Origin: Cotesia glomerata
Lineage: Eukaryota; Arthropoda; Insecta; Hymenoptera; Braconidae
Length of the DNA: 64,000 bases
Assembly (NCBI RefSeq): GCF_020080835.1
Contig: NC_058164.1
Location: forward strand, 19,896,688-19,960,687
Reading direction: 5' to 3'
In this document: one piece after another, positions 1-12,300 of the stretch
Numbering within the stretch: the first letter of the stretch is position 1
How the letters are laid out: each line of letters starts with the position of its first letter
Program-made: the position numbers and the translations under genes
The notes under the pieces: model-generated
What the model was told of the DNA's origin: nothing
The model's database searches: none
What the model saw: the letters and a program-made list of their open reading frames with translations, nothing else

Positions 1-621
1 TATAATAGCGTATAGAGATAAAAAATCATTCATTTGTGCGAGTTCAGAAAAAAAAGCTCGTTTTGATGAGTTCTTAAAGTCTACAATAAGCGGCGCATTC
101 GATCTCTTCAGAAGATCTTAAAGACGTCTTTTAGACGTAGACTCTGATGTCCAAATCAGAAATCTGAGCTCATTCGAAATAACTTAATACGTCATTTTGC
201 TATCTGGGAAGCTATCTTACTTCAATTAAATGTTCTTTAAAAATAACAAGACAGAAAATGCAACTTCCACTATCTTCAGAAAAATTCAAACAGCTATTAT
301 TTCTAAACTTATTGACCTATTTAGCTAATCTTTGAACTTATTTGAGATAATCGTCTGAGTAACATATGTACTGAATTTCATTAAGATCCGTTAATGACTA
401 TAAGCACAATCACGGCAACATCCCCTAGGCTGACCCTTTTCATTTACCAATTATCAAGTTAGGATTAAAAACACAATTTTAACACCCTAAATTGATTAAT
501 TTTCTGAAAATTTTTAGTTGAATGTCAACAATCCAAAAAAAGTTTCACTTGCATCGTGGTTTCATAAAACCACACAATAATTTTTTTAATCTCTTATTTC
601 TTACTATGTCGTTATCATGAG
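1..621. other. AT-rich sequence, no gene seen
   Basis: No reading frame with protein-like composition and no RNA gene is visible. There are short palindromic words around 105-140 but nothing I can assign. Confidence 0.5.
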
Positions 622-1944
622 CCCCAACAAACGGAAAAGGATAGAAACGTATTCGACTTTCTATCCGTTTCAATCCGAATAAATCCTTTTTTTGAGGGCG
701 CTGTTTTTCAATTCGTTTCCATGCGATTCAATCCGACAAAAATTCTTGTTTACCGACGGTAACATTTTGAAAATTTCAAATTTTCAAATATGAATTTTCC
801 TAACTTATAAATTTTAAAATATTTATATTGTTATTGTTATTCCTGGATTAAAGGAAAGATAACGACTCTTAAAAAGAAAATTTTATATAAGTTTTCCGTG
901 TTCAATCAAAATAATTAGTTGGACTTGAGAAGGGTTTTTATTGTTATTATTAATTATTTAAAAGAATAATTATTTTATTATATGTCCCTATTCTTTAGCA
1001 AAACTTGAATTTAAAAAGCTTTTAATTTATGAATGCAGTAAAAATGTTTAGTTTTTCTACTAATTTTCAATTTTAATTTTTTTTTAGTTTTAATTTTTTA
1101 AAACTGCCGGATAATTTTTTTCTTTTTTAATTTAATATTTTCTAATACTGACAAGAAATTTTAGTTAGCTAAAATATTTTATGTATTGACAATGAAATTT
1201 TTTGGATAATAAAATTTTTTTCAACTAAAAGTATAAAGCACTATAACTATGATACTTGTTTCAACTGAATTAAATTTTAATTCAGGCTAAAAGTTCCTAT
1301 TGGTCCAGTCGACCTTGAAAAAAAGCAGTTTGTTGAACACTTTTCGACAAAATGGTCCTATTTTGGATATTTTTTTTTAAATACTCAGAAAAATATTTTG
1401 AACATTTGTGTGTATGTGGGATGTGTGTGAGTGTTGCTTTTTTTGTTTAAAAAATAGCGTTTTATCGTTGAGCTTCAAATTAAAATATCTCAGAAACTAC
1501 GTAAAAGTAGTCGAGACATGTTGCGAATGAAATTTAGAAAATAAAATACAGAACAAAGTGAGCCAAATGCGATGTTTCTGCGACCAATAGTTTACGAAGT
1601 ATTAATTTTGTAATAAAAATAAACTCATAAGAATCGTAGAGGAGACTTTACCGAAGATTTCCAGAACAACAATCGATCAATTCACCCCACTAACACGAAG
1701 AAACAGCCCCATATGAAGCGATGTTCGTTTAATTTCACTGAAATTTGACATTTAAAAATTCATTTAACTAACTAACTAACTAACTATTTTTTTAAACAAA
1801 TAGAAAAAATTTTTTTTAAAAAAGTTCCCTACACGATAGGATATCTTTACGACTCATGAAATTCTGAATCGTTTGATACCTATATTGTGGAATCGATTTT
1901 TTAAAAGTTAATTAAGACTTAGAAAAAATTACAAAATTACATTA

Positions 1945-2495
1945 TCCACAGATTCGGTAGAATCTGGCGCCAAGTTCCGTTCAAATCCGTTGTAAACGGA
2001 GCGCCAGACTACTGACTGTGTTTACTGTAAGCAGAACGGTTTTTTGAGGTTGCGAAATTTTATTTAATTCTACGGTACTTTTTTTACCCAATTCGTTTAT
2101 CATAACAGTAATTCATAATTTATATTACCGTATTAATTAATTATACTCACTTATAACAATTTATTTATTTTAAATTATTAAATTTTATCAGCATATACTA
2201 TAGCTCGCTCACAAATTTCGATCCTGACTTTTTTTTGATGGAGAAAGGTCAGCGCCACAGACTAGATAAAATAAAAATGTGTAGTAATCATCCTATAGAT
2301 ACGCAACTACAGTTAAAAAAAAGTAATTTACAGCTTACATTTACGGCCGCCAGGGAGCACTAGAATTATATCTACATAAACTGTAACTTCAAGGGGATAG
2401 TTTGCAGTAAAAAATGCTGCCAACGCGAGATTTAAGTTGGTACCAATTGTAAATTTACATTATAATTACAAAAAATACTAAAATCCGAACAAAAA
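1945..2495. repeat. Interspersed repeat R545, copy 1
   Basis: About 545 bp that match 14326-14880 closely throughout. The repeat starts near TCCACAGATTCGGTAGAATC and ends near AAAATCCGAACAAAAAC. Its first 100 bases contain an internal inverted word (TCTGGCGC...GCGCCAGA). No protein is encoded. It is probably a non-autonomous DNA element. Its right end abuts the SINE that begins at 2497. Confidence 0.65.
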
Positions 2496-2496
2496 C

Positions 2497-2994
2497 TATT
2501 TCTCATATTGGACCTCAGCAAGTCCCACCCGACACTTCATTTTTACTTTAATTTTTGCGGCTGTGGACCGACTTGTGCTTTCTGTACCGTATTCACCCTG
2601 AACCTCACCTCTCAGGCTGTTGGAACAGAACCATGGGGAAACCACAGAGAAAACCCATGATAGTACAGTCGGAGCTGGGCTAAGTCTACAGTGATTGATA
2701 AGAAACTCTTCTTTATCGACCACTGGAGCATTAGGCCCCTCTCCTAGTGTGCAGAGATCCCTCGCGCTAACCAACGCCGACTAGAGCGGTCACCCATTCA
2801 AGTTGTTGCTTAAATGGGTGATCACCCAAGTCAGACGTGTGTCGCCCGGCTATCTCTGCCACTTTCAGAGGCCTGGCAACGTAACGCACATATTTTTATT
2901 TATAATCACTGAAAAATAGTGGTGCGTGCCGGGATCGAACCCGGGTCCCACTCTTTCGAAAAGAGGGCACCGAGCCGACTAGGCTATTGCCCGC
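2497..2994 (-). mobile_element. tRNA-derived SINE (copy A)
   Basis: On the minus strand the element begins with a tRNA-like head at 2994-2921. It has an A box (TAGCCTAGTCGG), an anticodon-type hairpin with TCG in the loop, and a B box (GGTTCGATCCC). The 5' and 3' acceptor strands do not pair properly, so this is a SINE head rather than a working tRNA-Arg gene. About 280 bp downstream is a core (roughly 2555-2665) shared with copies at 40.3, 41.2 and 63.6 kb. This copy lacks the CCTTGTAAAAACC tail seen in the others, so it is 3'-truncated or joined to R545. Confidence 0.7.
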
Positions 2995-3697
2995 CTATTT
3001 AAAACTTGTTAACTATATATTTGCATTAAAAAAAAATTTTTCTTTCCATATCGATTCTTTGCTGCCGGAAAAATTTTTATATGAAAAAAAAAATAATTTT
3101 TTTTTTCCAATTTTAACTATTTTTCAATACAGAAATTCAAAAAACTGAAAATAATTCAAAAAAAATTTTTTGAGCTTAGCTGATTTTTGTGCTTATAGAA
3201 GACAACAATAATTATAATTTAAAAAAAAAAGGAAATCGAATGATTTTTCGCGGAGTTACAGCTATTTGTTTATAAGTGCTTGAGCGAAACCGCGTTTTTT
3301 TTCATTAAAAAATTAATATCTCGTAAACTATTGGTTGTAGAGACATCGGGTTTGTCACATTTTGTTCTTTATTTAATTCTCTAAATTTCATACGCAATAT
3401 GTCTCGACTACTTTTGCTTAGTTTCCGAGATATTTTAATTTAAAGCTTAACGCTAAAACGCTTTTTTTAAACAAAAAAAATAGCAACACTTCCCACATAC
3501 ACACAAATGTTCAAAATATTTTTCTAATTATTAAAAAAAAAAAATCCAAAATACCTTGATTAGAAATGGTAACTAATTCGGCTCTGTCGGTAAATTCAAC
3601 TTCTACTTCTAATTTGCCCTATTCGCTCAGTGCGAAGCCATGGTGGGGAGAAACTGATTTACCGTCAGCGCTACCCGTGGCTATATCCGATACTACG

Positions 3698-5526
3698 GGG
3701 GGCTGTTTTTATGTTTCGAGTTAGCTAAATATACAAGTGAATTGTTATTTAAAATTTATTTAAATAACATAACATAAAATGAGTCACAAAAGTTGTTGTG
3801 TTGTTAGTTGTAAGAATACAGGTAGAAAAAGTGCTTGTCATTTTTATAAATTTCCAACAGCAAGTTGGAAAATAAATCAAAGGAAAAAATGGATAGCCGC
3901 TGTTAGGAGACAAAAGTAAGTAGAATCATAACCTTACTATCGGTAATAATAAAAATCTTGAAAGGAGTAAAACTTAAAAAAATAGTAAGTTTAAAAAATG
4001 CTTGGAAATATTATTATTAATTAAAAAAAAAATTTTTTTTAAACATTTATAAATTTAGCATAGTTAATAATTATTAATTATATATTAAAAAATAAGATTG
4101 AATTTTTTTATTATAAACTTTTCATTTATTATTTAAGATTCATTTACTCTTTGCTACTTATTATATTAAACTAAAAGATTATCCATACCAATGATCATAA
4201 ATTTTAAATATTAAATATTAAAAATTTTCAATTTTCCTTGCAGTATTGATGGCTCATTGTGGACTCCAAAGGCACATGATTATATTTGTAGTGATCATTT
4301 TATTGGAGGCCAAAAGTCTGACATAGAATCGAGTCCCAGCTACATTCCTACTAAATTTCCTACAGTTTATAAATCTCAAAAGTTAATGAGTTAATGGTCA
4401 TGAATAGGTGAGTAATAATATATTGAAATTAACATAATTTAAAAACTAAAAAGGAGAGTATTACTATAAATTTTAGATATTATTTTATAAATAAATACTG
4501 TCGCTATTAAAATTTGTGATTATCAGCAATCAAATAATATGAACTTTTGTGTAATAAATTTTTCAGATTTAAGCGCTTAATGGACCGCCGGCAGAACAAA
4601 AATGCATCTTCAGCACTCAATCCTGAGCCTGAAGTTAATGAATTACAAGAAATGATTACTGAAGATCCGCCGACAGTAACTCATTTGAGAGTTGATCAAG
4701 AGTGTCAAGTTAACTTCCATTCAGAGTCTGATGTCAATTTTCACACATTTATATGTAATAGATATGTTAAAAATGAAATATGTAATGCAGAGACTCAAAC
4801 AGAAATTATCGACGATACTAGGTCAATTAAAGTTAAAATTGATAAAAAAAAATGCATCTCCAAAAAATGTGGTACTCCTCATACAACATTCGTTAATCAA
4901 CAAATGCAATCTGACATTACTCAGTTCATTGGCTTTTCATCGATAAAAAATAATAATGAGTTGATAGGCTGGAACTGAATTTCGTGGGTTATTGATTGAA
5001 ATCCCGTTTTTATTATGGTTTCCATTTTAAATCCAAATTTAAAAATAAAAATGATAAATTTAATCGATTAAAAATTTTTCCCAGCTTTATTATTGAATTG
5101 TAATATGTTAATTTTAGTTAGCAAACATAATCTATTTTTTTTGTACTCTAAAACAATCAGCACTTTTAATTTGTAGAATTTTGAAACAATAAAATATTTT
5201 GGTAATTTCGTTTAATCTAAATTTAATTATAAAAAAAAAATAATTAAATGTTTATTCAAGTTTTCTTATAATTTTTCTCTATTTTCTTTTTATTCGAATT
5301 CAGTCTGATTTCAGTTAACCTATCTTTATGTGTACTAACTTCTATGCTACTTTTTCGGTATTAAATATACTTACATTTCACTTTTTAATGCACAAGAACA
5401 CTTTACATTAACAAATATTTATTATAAATATTTCCTTTAATTAAAAAAACATTTTTTTATTTATCATTCGATATTATTATTCCTGACAGCCATTCAATAC
5501 ATAATAAATATATTACAATAGCCCCC
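3698..5526 (+). mobile_element. Truncated THAP/DDE transposon copy (ISL2EU-like)
   Basis: It holds the degenerate THAP transposase gene at 3779-4978. Putative ends are GGGGGGCTGTTTTTATG near 3698 and the roughly complementary TATTACAATAGCCCCC ending near 5526. Further subterminal similarity (CAGCGC, GTGGC) continues outward on both sides. The DDE catalytic part present in the 9.3-16.5 kb copy is missing, so the copy cannot be autonomous. Family assignment rests on the THAP plus DDE_Tnp_4-type architecture of its longer relative. The exact termini are uncertain. Confidence 0.55.
3779..4978 (+). pseudogene. THAP-domain transposase, degenerate and 3'-truncated
   Basis: Three exons can be read by comparison with the copy at 9.3-16.5 kb: 3779-3915 (137 nt, exactly the length of the other copy), 4244-4407 and 4567-4978. 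Exons 1 and 2 together encode a C2CH THAP zinc finger: Cys pair in MSHKSCCVVSCKNTGRKSAC, Trp in KINQRKKWIAAV, then Cys-x2-His in YICSDHF and the SYIPTKFPTVY tail. Exon 2 is 164 nt against 165 nt in the relative, and this one-base loss creates stop codons before the donor. Exon 3 encodes a FICNRY segment and a CGTPH segment matching the relative, then stops at GWN where the relative enters its HTH/DDE region. It is therefore a broken relic. Confidence 0.75.
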
Positions 5527-5655
5527 TGTAGTTCAAACGTGCCATGGCGCTGAAGTCGCGCACAGAGCGAATCCGATTCAATCCGTTTCAAAAAACGTAT
5601 TGAATCGGATTGGATCGCATTGAGCTCCGATCCGTTTCCGTTTGTTGGGGTGTTA

Positions 5656-7463
5656 TGCATCGAATTTCCGTCGATCAAACCGCAAAAAGAGCGTAATCAT
5701 TGACTTCAACTGAGAATCAACCAAGAAATCTCATTCAGCGTCAACAATTCAACTTCACTCAATATCATTTCCTTCCGATCAAGCGCATTAAAATTTGGTA
5801 CAATTTTTCATCTTAGCATAAAATACTTCAAGGTTCTATTCATACAAATTCATTCAGTTTCAACTTCCATAATCACTTTCTAAGAAGCTGATTTTACAAA
5901 TACTGTTCATATAATTATTTCTATTTTCAAAATCATCTCTCAATGATATAGCATTGTTTACGATAAAACGATTATTATTAATAATCAATTGTTTTAAAAA
6001 TTTTTCAACTTTTGATGCACAAGATATAAAATAGAAAAACGTTAAAAAATGCATGCATTACTATGAAATTGTTGATTAAAGGTCAAATTATACAAATGAA
6101 AATTAACTTGGCAGATATTTAATAATTTTAAGAATTTTTGTAACAAATAAATTATGGCAAAAAAATGGAAAAAAAAATTGGCATATAGAAATTTAAAAAA
6201 ATTAAAAATGCAATTTTTTAAAAATAATTTTTTAGAACAAATTTTTTTGTTAAATAAAATTAAAAAATAGCCAAGTGACTGGTAACTTTAATGTAATATT
6301 ATATAAACTTTTCAGAAATTCATAAAAAATTTTATATTCTGATATAACTTTTTTATTTTCAATTTGTTTATGTTTTCAAATTCTCTTATAATAAAATATA
6401 TATCAAATGATTTTGAATCAATAAATTTGGAAGAAAAACATAAAAAAAGCATTCCTATTTTGTGCATATGGCAAAGGTAAAAATTTTAAAATGAAAAAAA
6501 AAAATTTTTTTTATTTCTGCTTGGAAATTTAAAAATGTGCTGTGATAGTAAATAAAACAAAAGAGAAAAAATTAACCGAAAATGTCAGTTTTTCCATATT
6601 TTATGGTAAAAAATAGGTTCCGTCCTCTTCGGCATAATTAACTAGAAGTTGTCTTGGTCTTCAAGTGGTCATGCATTTTATGAAATTTTAATTAATCAAT
6701 TAGTAATGAATTTTGAACCGCAATAAAAACGGTAGCTAAACTTACTAATATAAATGTATGGAGTTATATCTTCAAAATGCAAACAGTAAGTATTTTTGGC
6801 GGATGATATAATTATATTTCTTCGGCAACTTATACTCTGTTTTGGTTACTCTGCGAGTCTGACTCTTTTGTTAAACTTTAAATCATCTACTCATTTTTTG
6901 AATTATAAAATACGAAATTAAAAACTCGGTAATATGTCGAATCCTAACTAATGAAACTAGTTGTCTGCCAATAATTATGCGACAGATGCATTTTTTAATT
7001 CTTCCATTAGTCACTAGCGAAAAAAACTGTGCTACTAGACGGTTCTTCACAAAATTATATATTTTTTTGAATTATTTAATTGTCTTATACCTGGCGAGTC
7101 ACATGTTGATAAATAAAATTTCATGGTTACCATAAAAATGAGTGAATACAATACATGCATGAAAAGTACTGATTCTTTTTACGTATAATATTTCAAAAAC
7201 TTTCAAGATAGCATTGTAATATTTATATTTGTATGAATAGTTATAATTTGATACCGAGATTAAAAAATATAAAGTATTGTGGCTTAAGTTCAGGTCTTTT
7301 ACATATTTGGTCTATAGTGTCATACCGATAAGTCACTTTAACGGATTTTTGTTCTAGAACAGTAGTGCTTGCATTCACGTGAATTTATTATATAACAGTT
7401 TGTTTACATTTTATTTTAGTTTCTTCGGGTATTTTCATAAGTTCTTAATTAATTTAAAAAAAA
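5656..7463. other. AT-rich intergenic stretch, nothing supported
   Basis: No exon, RNA gene or clear repeat is recognised. The last part presumably holds the promoter of the gene starting at 7464. Confidence 0.45.
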
Positions 7464-8588
7464 ATGATGGGTAAGTATTAAATAAATATGATACTAAAAT
7501 CAGCTGATTTTTGACAATTTTTTTAATTTTTATAACAAATAAATTTTGATAAAAAAAAATATTTTTTTTTTAATTTAGTTTTTTTTAATCAATTTCTACG
7601 TGTAATATTTTTTTCATAATAATTTAATTGTTATAAAAATCTAAAAAATTTTTAAGATGCCTGCTGATTTCAGTATGATTAATAAATTTATATTACTTCA
7701 ATCGATTTTAATTTGTTATTATTGAATGTTAAATTAGATGAATCAACGAATTATTATTATAATTATCCACAAGGATCAACACCTTTGCTCAATGATCGAA
7801 TGTTGAAATGTACTCAACCAGTGACAGTGCCATTAGTTTCTTCTTCAGGGATGGATGTAGCGGTGTTGATACCAATACATCGTAAAATTCATATTAATCC
7901 TTCAGTGCTATTGTCCCAACAACAACGCGAAAGTTTTTCCGAGATTCCATCAAATTCATCTTATTCTTCACACTCGTCTTCACGTACTGAAACTCACTCA
8001 CCAGTGAAAAGAAATAAAAGCAAATATTCTAGGCGTTCTAGATGCCTCAAAAAACACAAACGTGCTACTGAGAGACGTAACATTAATAACAATGAGACGA
8101 AAATAAGTTCGAGAGAATTATCTCCCTTGATTTTGGGAATTCGTGCTGACCAACGTCGTGCTATTAGAAATGATGATGATGATGTTGACTTTCATGAGCT
8201 AATGAACAGAGAACTATCTGATAGAGAGAAGGTTAGAAGAACTGTCGATGCAAGATTGTGGCTTCAAGCTAAAACTGCTCTGAAAAAAGCCAATGAAATA
8301 GTTAAAGCTAGAGGTCAAGATCAAAGACTTGAGAATTGTAAAAAAATTAGATTAGAAACAATTAACAAAACGTTTGTTAATCGTGGAACTTCACCCATTA
8401 TTTTTGAGTCACCCTGTGAACGTAATTCAGTTGGTGAATTTCAAATAGGAAATGTTAAAACTGAAATTGAACTACTTGAGAGCGATGATGATAAATGCCA
8501 AGTGATTGAGATTGACAGTAAAATGGAAGATAAGTTGCTCCGTGATGATGATGAAGATAATCGTATTGTTTCGTTCTCGACATGTTGA
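7464..8588 (+). CDS. Unrecognised two-exon gene, Ser-rich charged protein
   Basis: A 7-nt first coding exon (7464-7470, ATGATGG) is followed by a GTAAGT donor. The acceptor at 7736-7737 (AAATTAG) joins in phase to 7738-8588, giving a 285-residue protein starting MMDESTNYYYNYPQG. An in-frame stop at 7683 rules out simple extension upstream. The protein has a serine-rich stretch (about residues 70-90), a strongly basic patch (KRNKSKYSRRSRCLKKHKR), an acidic run (NDDDDVDFHELMNRELSD) and an acidic C-terminus. No signal peptide or membrane segment is seen. Composition suggests a nuclear or nucleic-acid-associated protein, but I recognise no family and claim no function. A polyadenylation signal AATAAA lies at 8674-8679. 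It sits between two THAP transposon copies, so a transposon origin is possible, though nothing in it resembles a transposase. Confidence 0.6.
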
Positions 8589-9307
8589 TTGATATTAAAT
8601 TAATAATGATATTAGTTTATTAGCACATCGTACTTATGTAAAGTTTTCAGAAACTTCAATTTAAGTTATATCTAATAAAGAGCGCAACAATGATTATAAA
8701 ATTGTTATCTTATTGAATATTAAAGTTAAATTAAGAACATTATTACTTAGCAAGTATGGAATGTAATGCCAATAATTTTTTAAGTAAAAACCAACTTTAA
8801 AACTACGTAATATTATTATACTTTTTTATTATTAAATTGAAAAATCTAAATAATGAAATAAGTAGAAATATTTATCAAAATTTAGATTTAATTTTTGTAC
8901 TGAAAATTACCTGGGGAAAAATTTTTTCATGAAATTTCACAAAATTTTATGAAATTGTCCTACTGAAATTTTTTCCAGGTACGTAATAACAATGCCAAAC
9001 AAAAAGTAATAAAACCATAAGAAGTAAAAGTTTGGATTCATTCATTATAAATAAATGTAAGCAATTAAAACACTTCAATAATTATTAACGTCTTAATACT
9101 CAAAATTATTTAAGTACTTAAAAATATAAATATATTTACTAAATTTCTTCCTAAACATATTTTCAAAGTTGAATAATCAAAGTATTTTTATTGATAATTA
9201 TTTTATTAGTTATAGAATTAATTTCTTTATAAAAATACGATCAAAATTTTGTTAGATAAAAAGAGAATTTTGAACCTAACAAAAATTATGACAAATTTTA
9301 TTGATTT
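8589..9307. other. Intergenic, contains a small hairpin
   Basis: AT-rich 3' flank of the gene ending at 8588. At 8908-8981 the words TACCTGG and CCAGGTA bracket A/T-rich, partly complementary arms, a ~74-bp hairpin that may be a tiny MITE remnant. Nothing else is seen. Confidence 0.4.
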
Positions 9308-12300
9308 CTATAACAATTCATTTGGCTGCGAATGTTTTATCACAATGTTTACTTTTTCTTTGTTTAAATTAACCAAAACGCAGCAAATATGTATAATATC
9401 ATCTACACAATCAAATAAATTTTCAGGAATGTTATCCAAAACTTTATAAAGTTTTAAGCTTTCAATTATCTTTTTTATGTGAATTTGTACTTTAGCAACG
9501 TTGCTGTTAGGTTTCTCAGATTCTGCTCCTCGACAATTTGTTTTACCTTCTGAGAATTTTGGTGTGACAACCTTAATCTGTTTTTCACTTTGATAAATAG
9601 CTGCATTGATTCCGTAACATTTTTTACCAGTTAGAACAACATCACCATCTTTTAAATTGTTTATTAATCCAGAGTCGACTATCAATTGTGAGTTAGTAAT
9701 TCTAGCACCAACTGCTTTAGATTTAAAACAAAAAAAGCTTCCAGGAGTAATGCCGATAAGAATTTTGGCTGTAAAAGCTTTATCATTACTTGGACAACGA
9801 TAGACACTGCTATCGATACTTGCTGGTATTTCTATTTTGAATTCAACGCAATCGATGATTACTCGAGTATTAACATAGTTCAAACGAAAAAATGCAGGCA
9901 TCGTTGCTTTTAAAGTTTCTGAATCTGGCCAATATATTAAATTTGTTGTTGCTGAAACCAAATTCTGTAGAGTTGCATGAAAAATTCTTGAAATTGTAGT
10001 CCTATGAACATCGAACAAAGCACTCAAAGTTGAAAACGTTAGACCTGTTTTTATTTTGATTAAAAAAATTAACAGCCGGTCTTCATTTGATATCGTACAT
10101 TTATTCATTGAACCCATTTTCTTCAATAAAAACTCAAAATTATTAAAAGTAACACCTGCTAACTCTACCAACTGATCATCTTTGCGAATTGATTTAAAAC
10201 CATAGAAACATTTATTGACCGTAGCAACGCATTTATCAACTCGAATCTTATGATCAGTACCACAAGATTTTTCGCTAAAATTTTTCTTAGGAATTTTCCA
10301 TCTACTTTCGACATATTCTGTTATAGACGTTTGAACCTCAGCATCATTTTTGTCGTTGTAAATGTATCTATTGCAAATGAATGTTTTGGTCGTTTCGATT
10401 GGCTGGAAAAATATATTTACTTGAGTTTCTTGACTAATTTTTTTTATATTAGTGGAATAACAACCATCAGCTAAGTTATTAATTATAATTTTGTTATTTC
10501 TTGAAAAAAATTCATCATTTTTACTCGGTACCGCAGTTGTTAAATTTTGCTTTTTAATTCTTCGTTCCATAAAACGTTTATGCCTGAAATTATAATGTAA
10601 ATAATTATCTTTTTGATTGCAATTGTTTACATTGATTATCACGGTATACCTGTTTAGAGCAGTAGATGTGTTAACTTTGGATGATCCGTAGATTGAAGGA
10701 AAAATCGTCGGGATGTAACTGGGACTTAGTTCCTCTTCTGATTTTTTACCACCGACAAAATGATCGCTACAGATATGATCACTCGGTTTCGGATACCATG
10801 GTGAGCCATCAAGACTACAACAAATTTAATTCGAAACATTTTCGTACATTTAAAAAATTAAAAATGATCAAATTTTATGACAAGATTTATTTATATCAAA
10901 CCAATATATCATATCAGTCAAATATGATCAGCTCTGATTAAATTTTGAAGAAATTTGAAAAGGTTCGTAAGCTTAAAATCTAGTTACATCAATAATGCAT
11001 GTTGTATTATATCTACATATATCCAGCCAAATCTTGATAAATGGAGATAATCTTGAGATCTGATCAATTTAATTGTAAATAAACTCTGATTTCTAAGGAG
11101 ATTTTACAGAAAGATTAATCTCTTTGAAGTCAGCAGATACTTGACAATTTTTGGATGTTATTTAACAAATAAATTAGTTTTAAAAAACTATTTTAAGAAA
11201 ATGCCGGCAGTTTAACAACACCGCAAATGACAACTTTAACCTGCTGGACCTCTGTTTTAGCGACCTTGAATTGTCTCTGGATAAAACACTTGCATTGACT
11301 ACTGAGGATAAATATCATCCAGCTCTTGACATCAACGTTGATTTCGCACCAAGCCTCAAATCAGATAATTTTCCATACCTAGCATTCAAAGGAGCTGATT
11401 ATATCAACCTTAACACCTTTTTTCTTCGAACAAATTGGTCGGACCTTTATAAAATAGACCTAATAGATGACAAACTCACGTGGTTCTACAACAAAATGCA
11501 AGTTATTGATCAATTTGTCCCAGTGCACAAGTGCAAGAAAGATAATTTCCCTTGCTGGTTCTCCAATGAACTAAAAGAAAAAATACGACTGAAAAAGGCA
11601 GCTCATGCTAGATACAAGAAATGGAAAAGCCAAATCAATTACAGGAATTTCAGCCTCCTGAGATCTGACTGTAAGAAATTGAGCTTAAGGTGTTATAAAA
11701 GCTATGTCAACCGTGTAGAATCTATGGTCCAGTCTGATCCGAATTGCTTCTGGAAATTAATTAAAAATAAAAGACGCAACAATTCAGACATTCCGTCGAA
11801 TGTGTTCTGGGATGACCTATCAGCTGACACTGGTGCAGATATAACCAATCTATTTGCATCCTATTTCGAAAGTGTTTACATCCCTGCTACAAGTGATAAT
11901 GAATATTCTGAAATCGACCTCGACGAGCAGAAGGCCGACCTGAATGACTTTGAGGCCACCTTCGATAACGTATACAAGCAACTGATGAGCCTGAACCCTA
12001 AGAAAGGAGCTGGACCGGATGGGATTCCTAATATCTTCCTCAGGAACTGTGCTACCGGACTCTGTGAGCCCATAACTCACATATTCGACAAATCATTACA
12101 GCTTGGGACATTCCCAACAGACTGGAAAGTCTCATTCGTCAGCCCAATACACAAGGATGGCCCTAGATCATCTGTCTCCAACTACAGACCCGTATGTATT
12201 CAATCAGCACTAGCTAAGCTAATGGAGAAGGTAGTCTTACCTCAACTGACTTCCTCCTTTAAACACATTATCTCTACCAAGCAACATGGATTTGTAGGCG

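Larger units (their letters stand above)
1352..3560. repeat. Element with ~250-bp long inverted repeats (foldback type)
   Basis: Sequence at about 1352-1625 (a ttttgtttaaa tract, the GTGTGTATGTGGG region, an ATATCTCAGAAACTACG region and a GTTTACGA region) reappears in reverse complement at about 3290-3560. Agreement is high but with many small differences, so the copy is old. The ~1.65 kb between the arms holds the 1945-2495 repeat and a tRNA-derived SINE, both probably later insertions. No coding capacity is seen. Confidence 0.55.
622..5650. repeat. Outer inverted-repeat pair flanking a transposon nest
   Basis: The 16-base word CCCCAACAAACGGAAA occurs at 622-637 and its reverse complement at 5635-5650. 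Beside each lies a related set of words built on 'AATCCGATTCAATCCG' (about 660-745 and 5568-5625). This looks like the terminal or subterminal inverted repeats of an older element into which the long inverted repeat (1352-3560), a SINE and a THAP transposon copy were inserted. No target-site duplication was recognised, so the element boundaries are tentative. Confidence 0.4.

Noticed and set aside
2921..2994. A tRNA-Arg(TCG) gene on the minus strand
   Set aside because: A and B boxes are good, but the acceptor strands do not pair and it runs straight into SINE sequence; better read as a SINE head.
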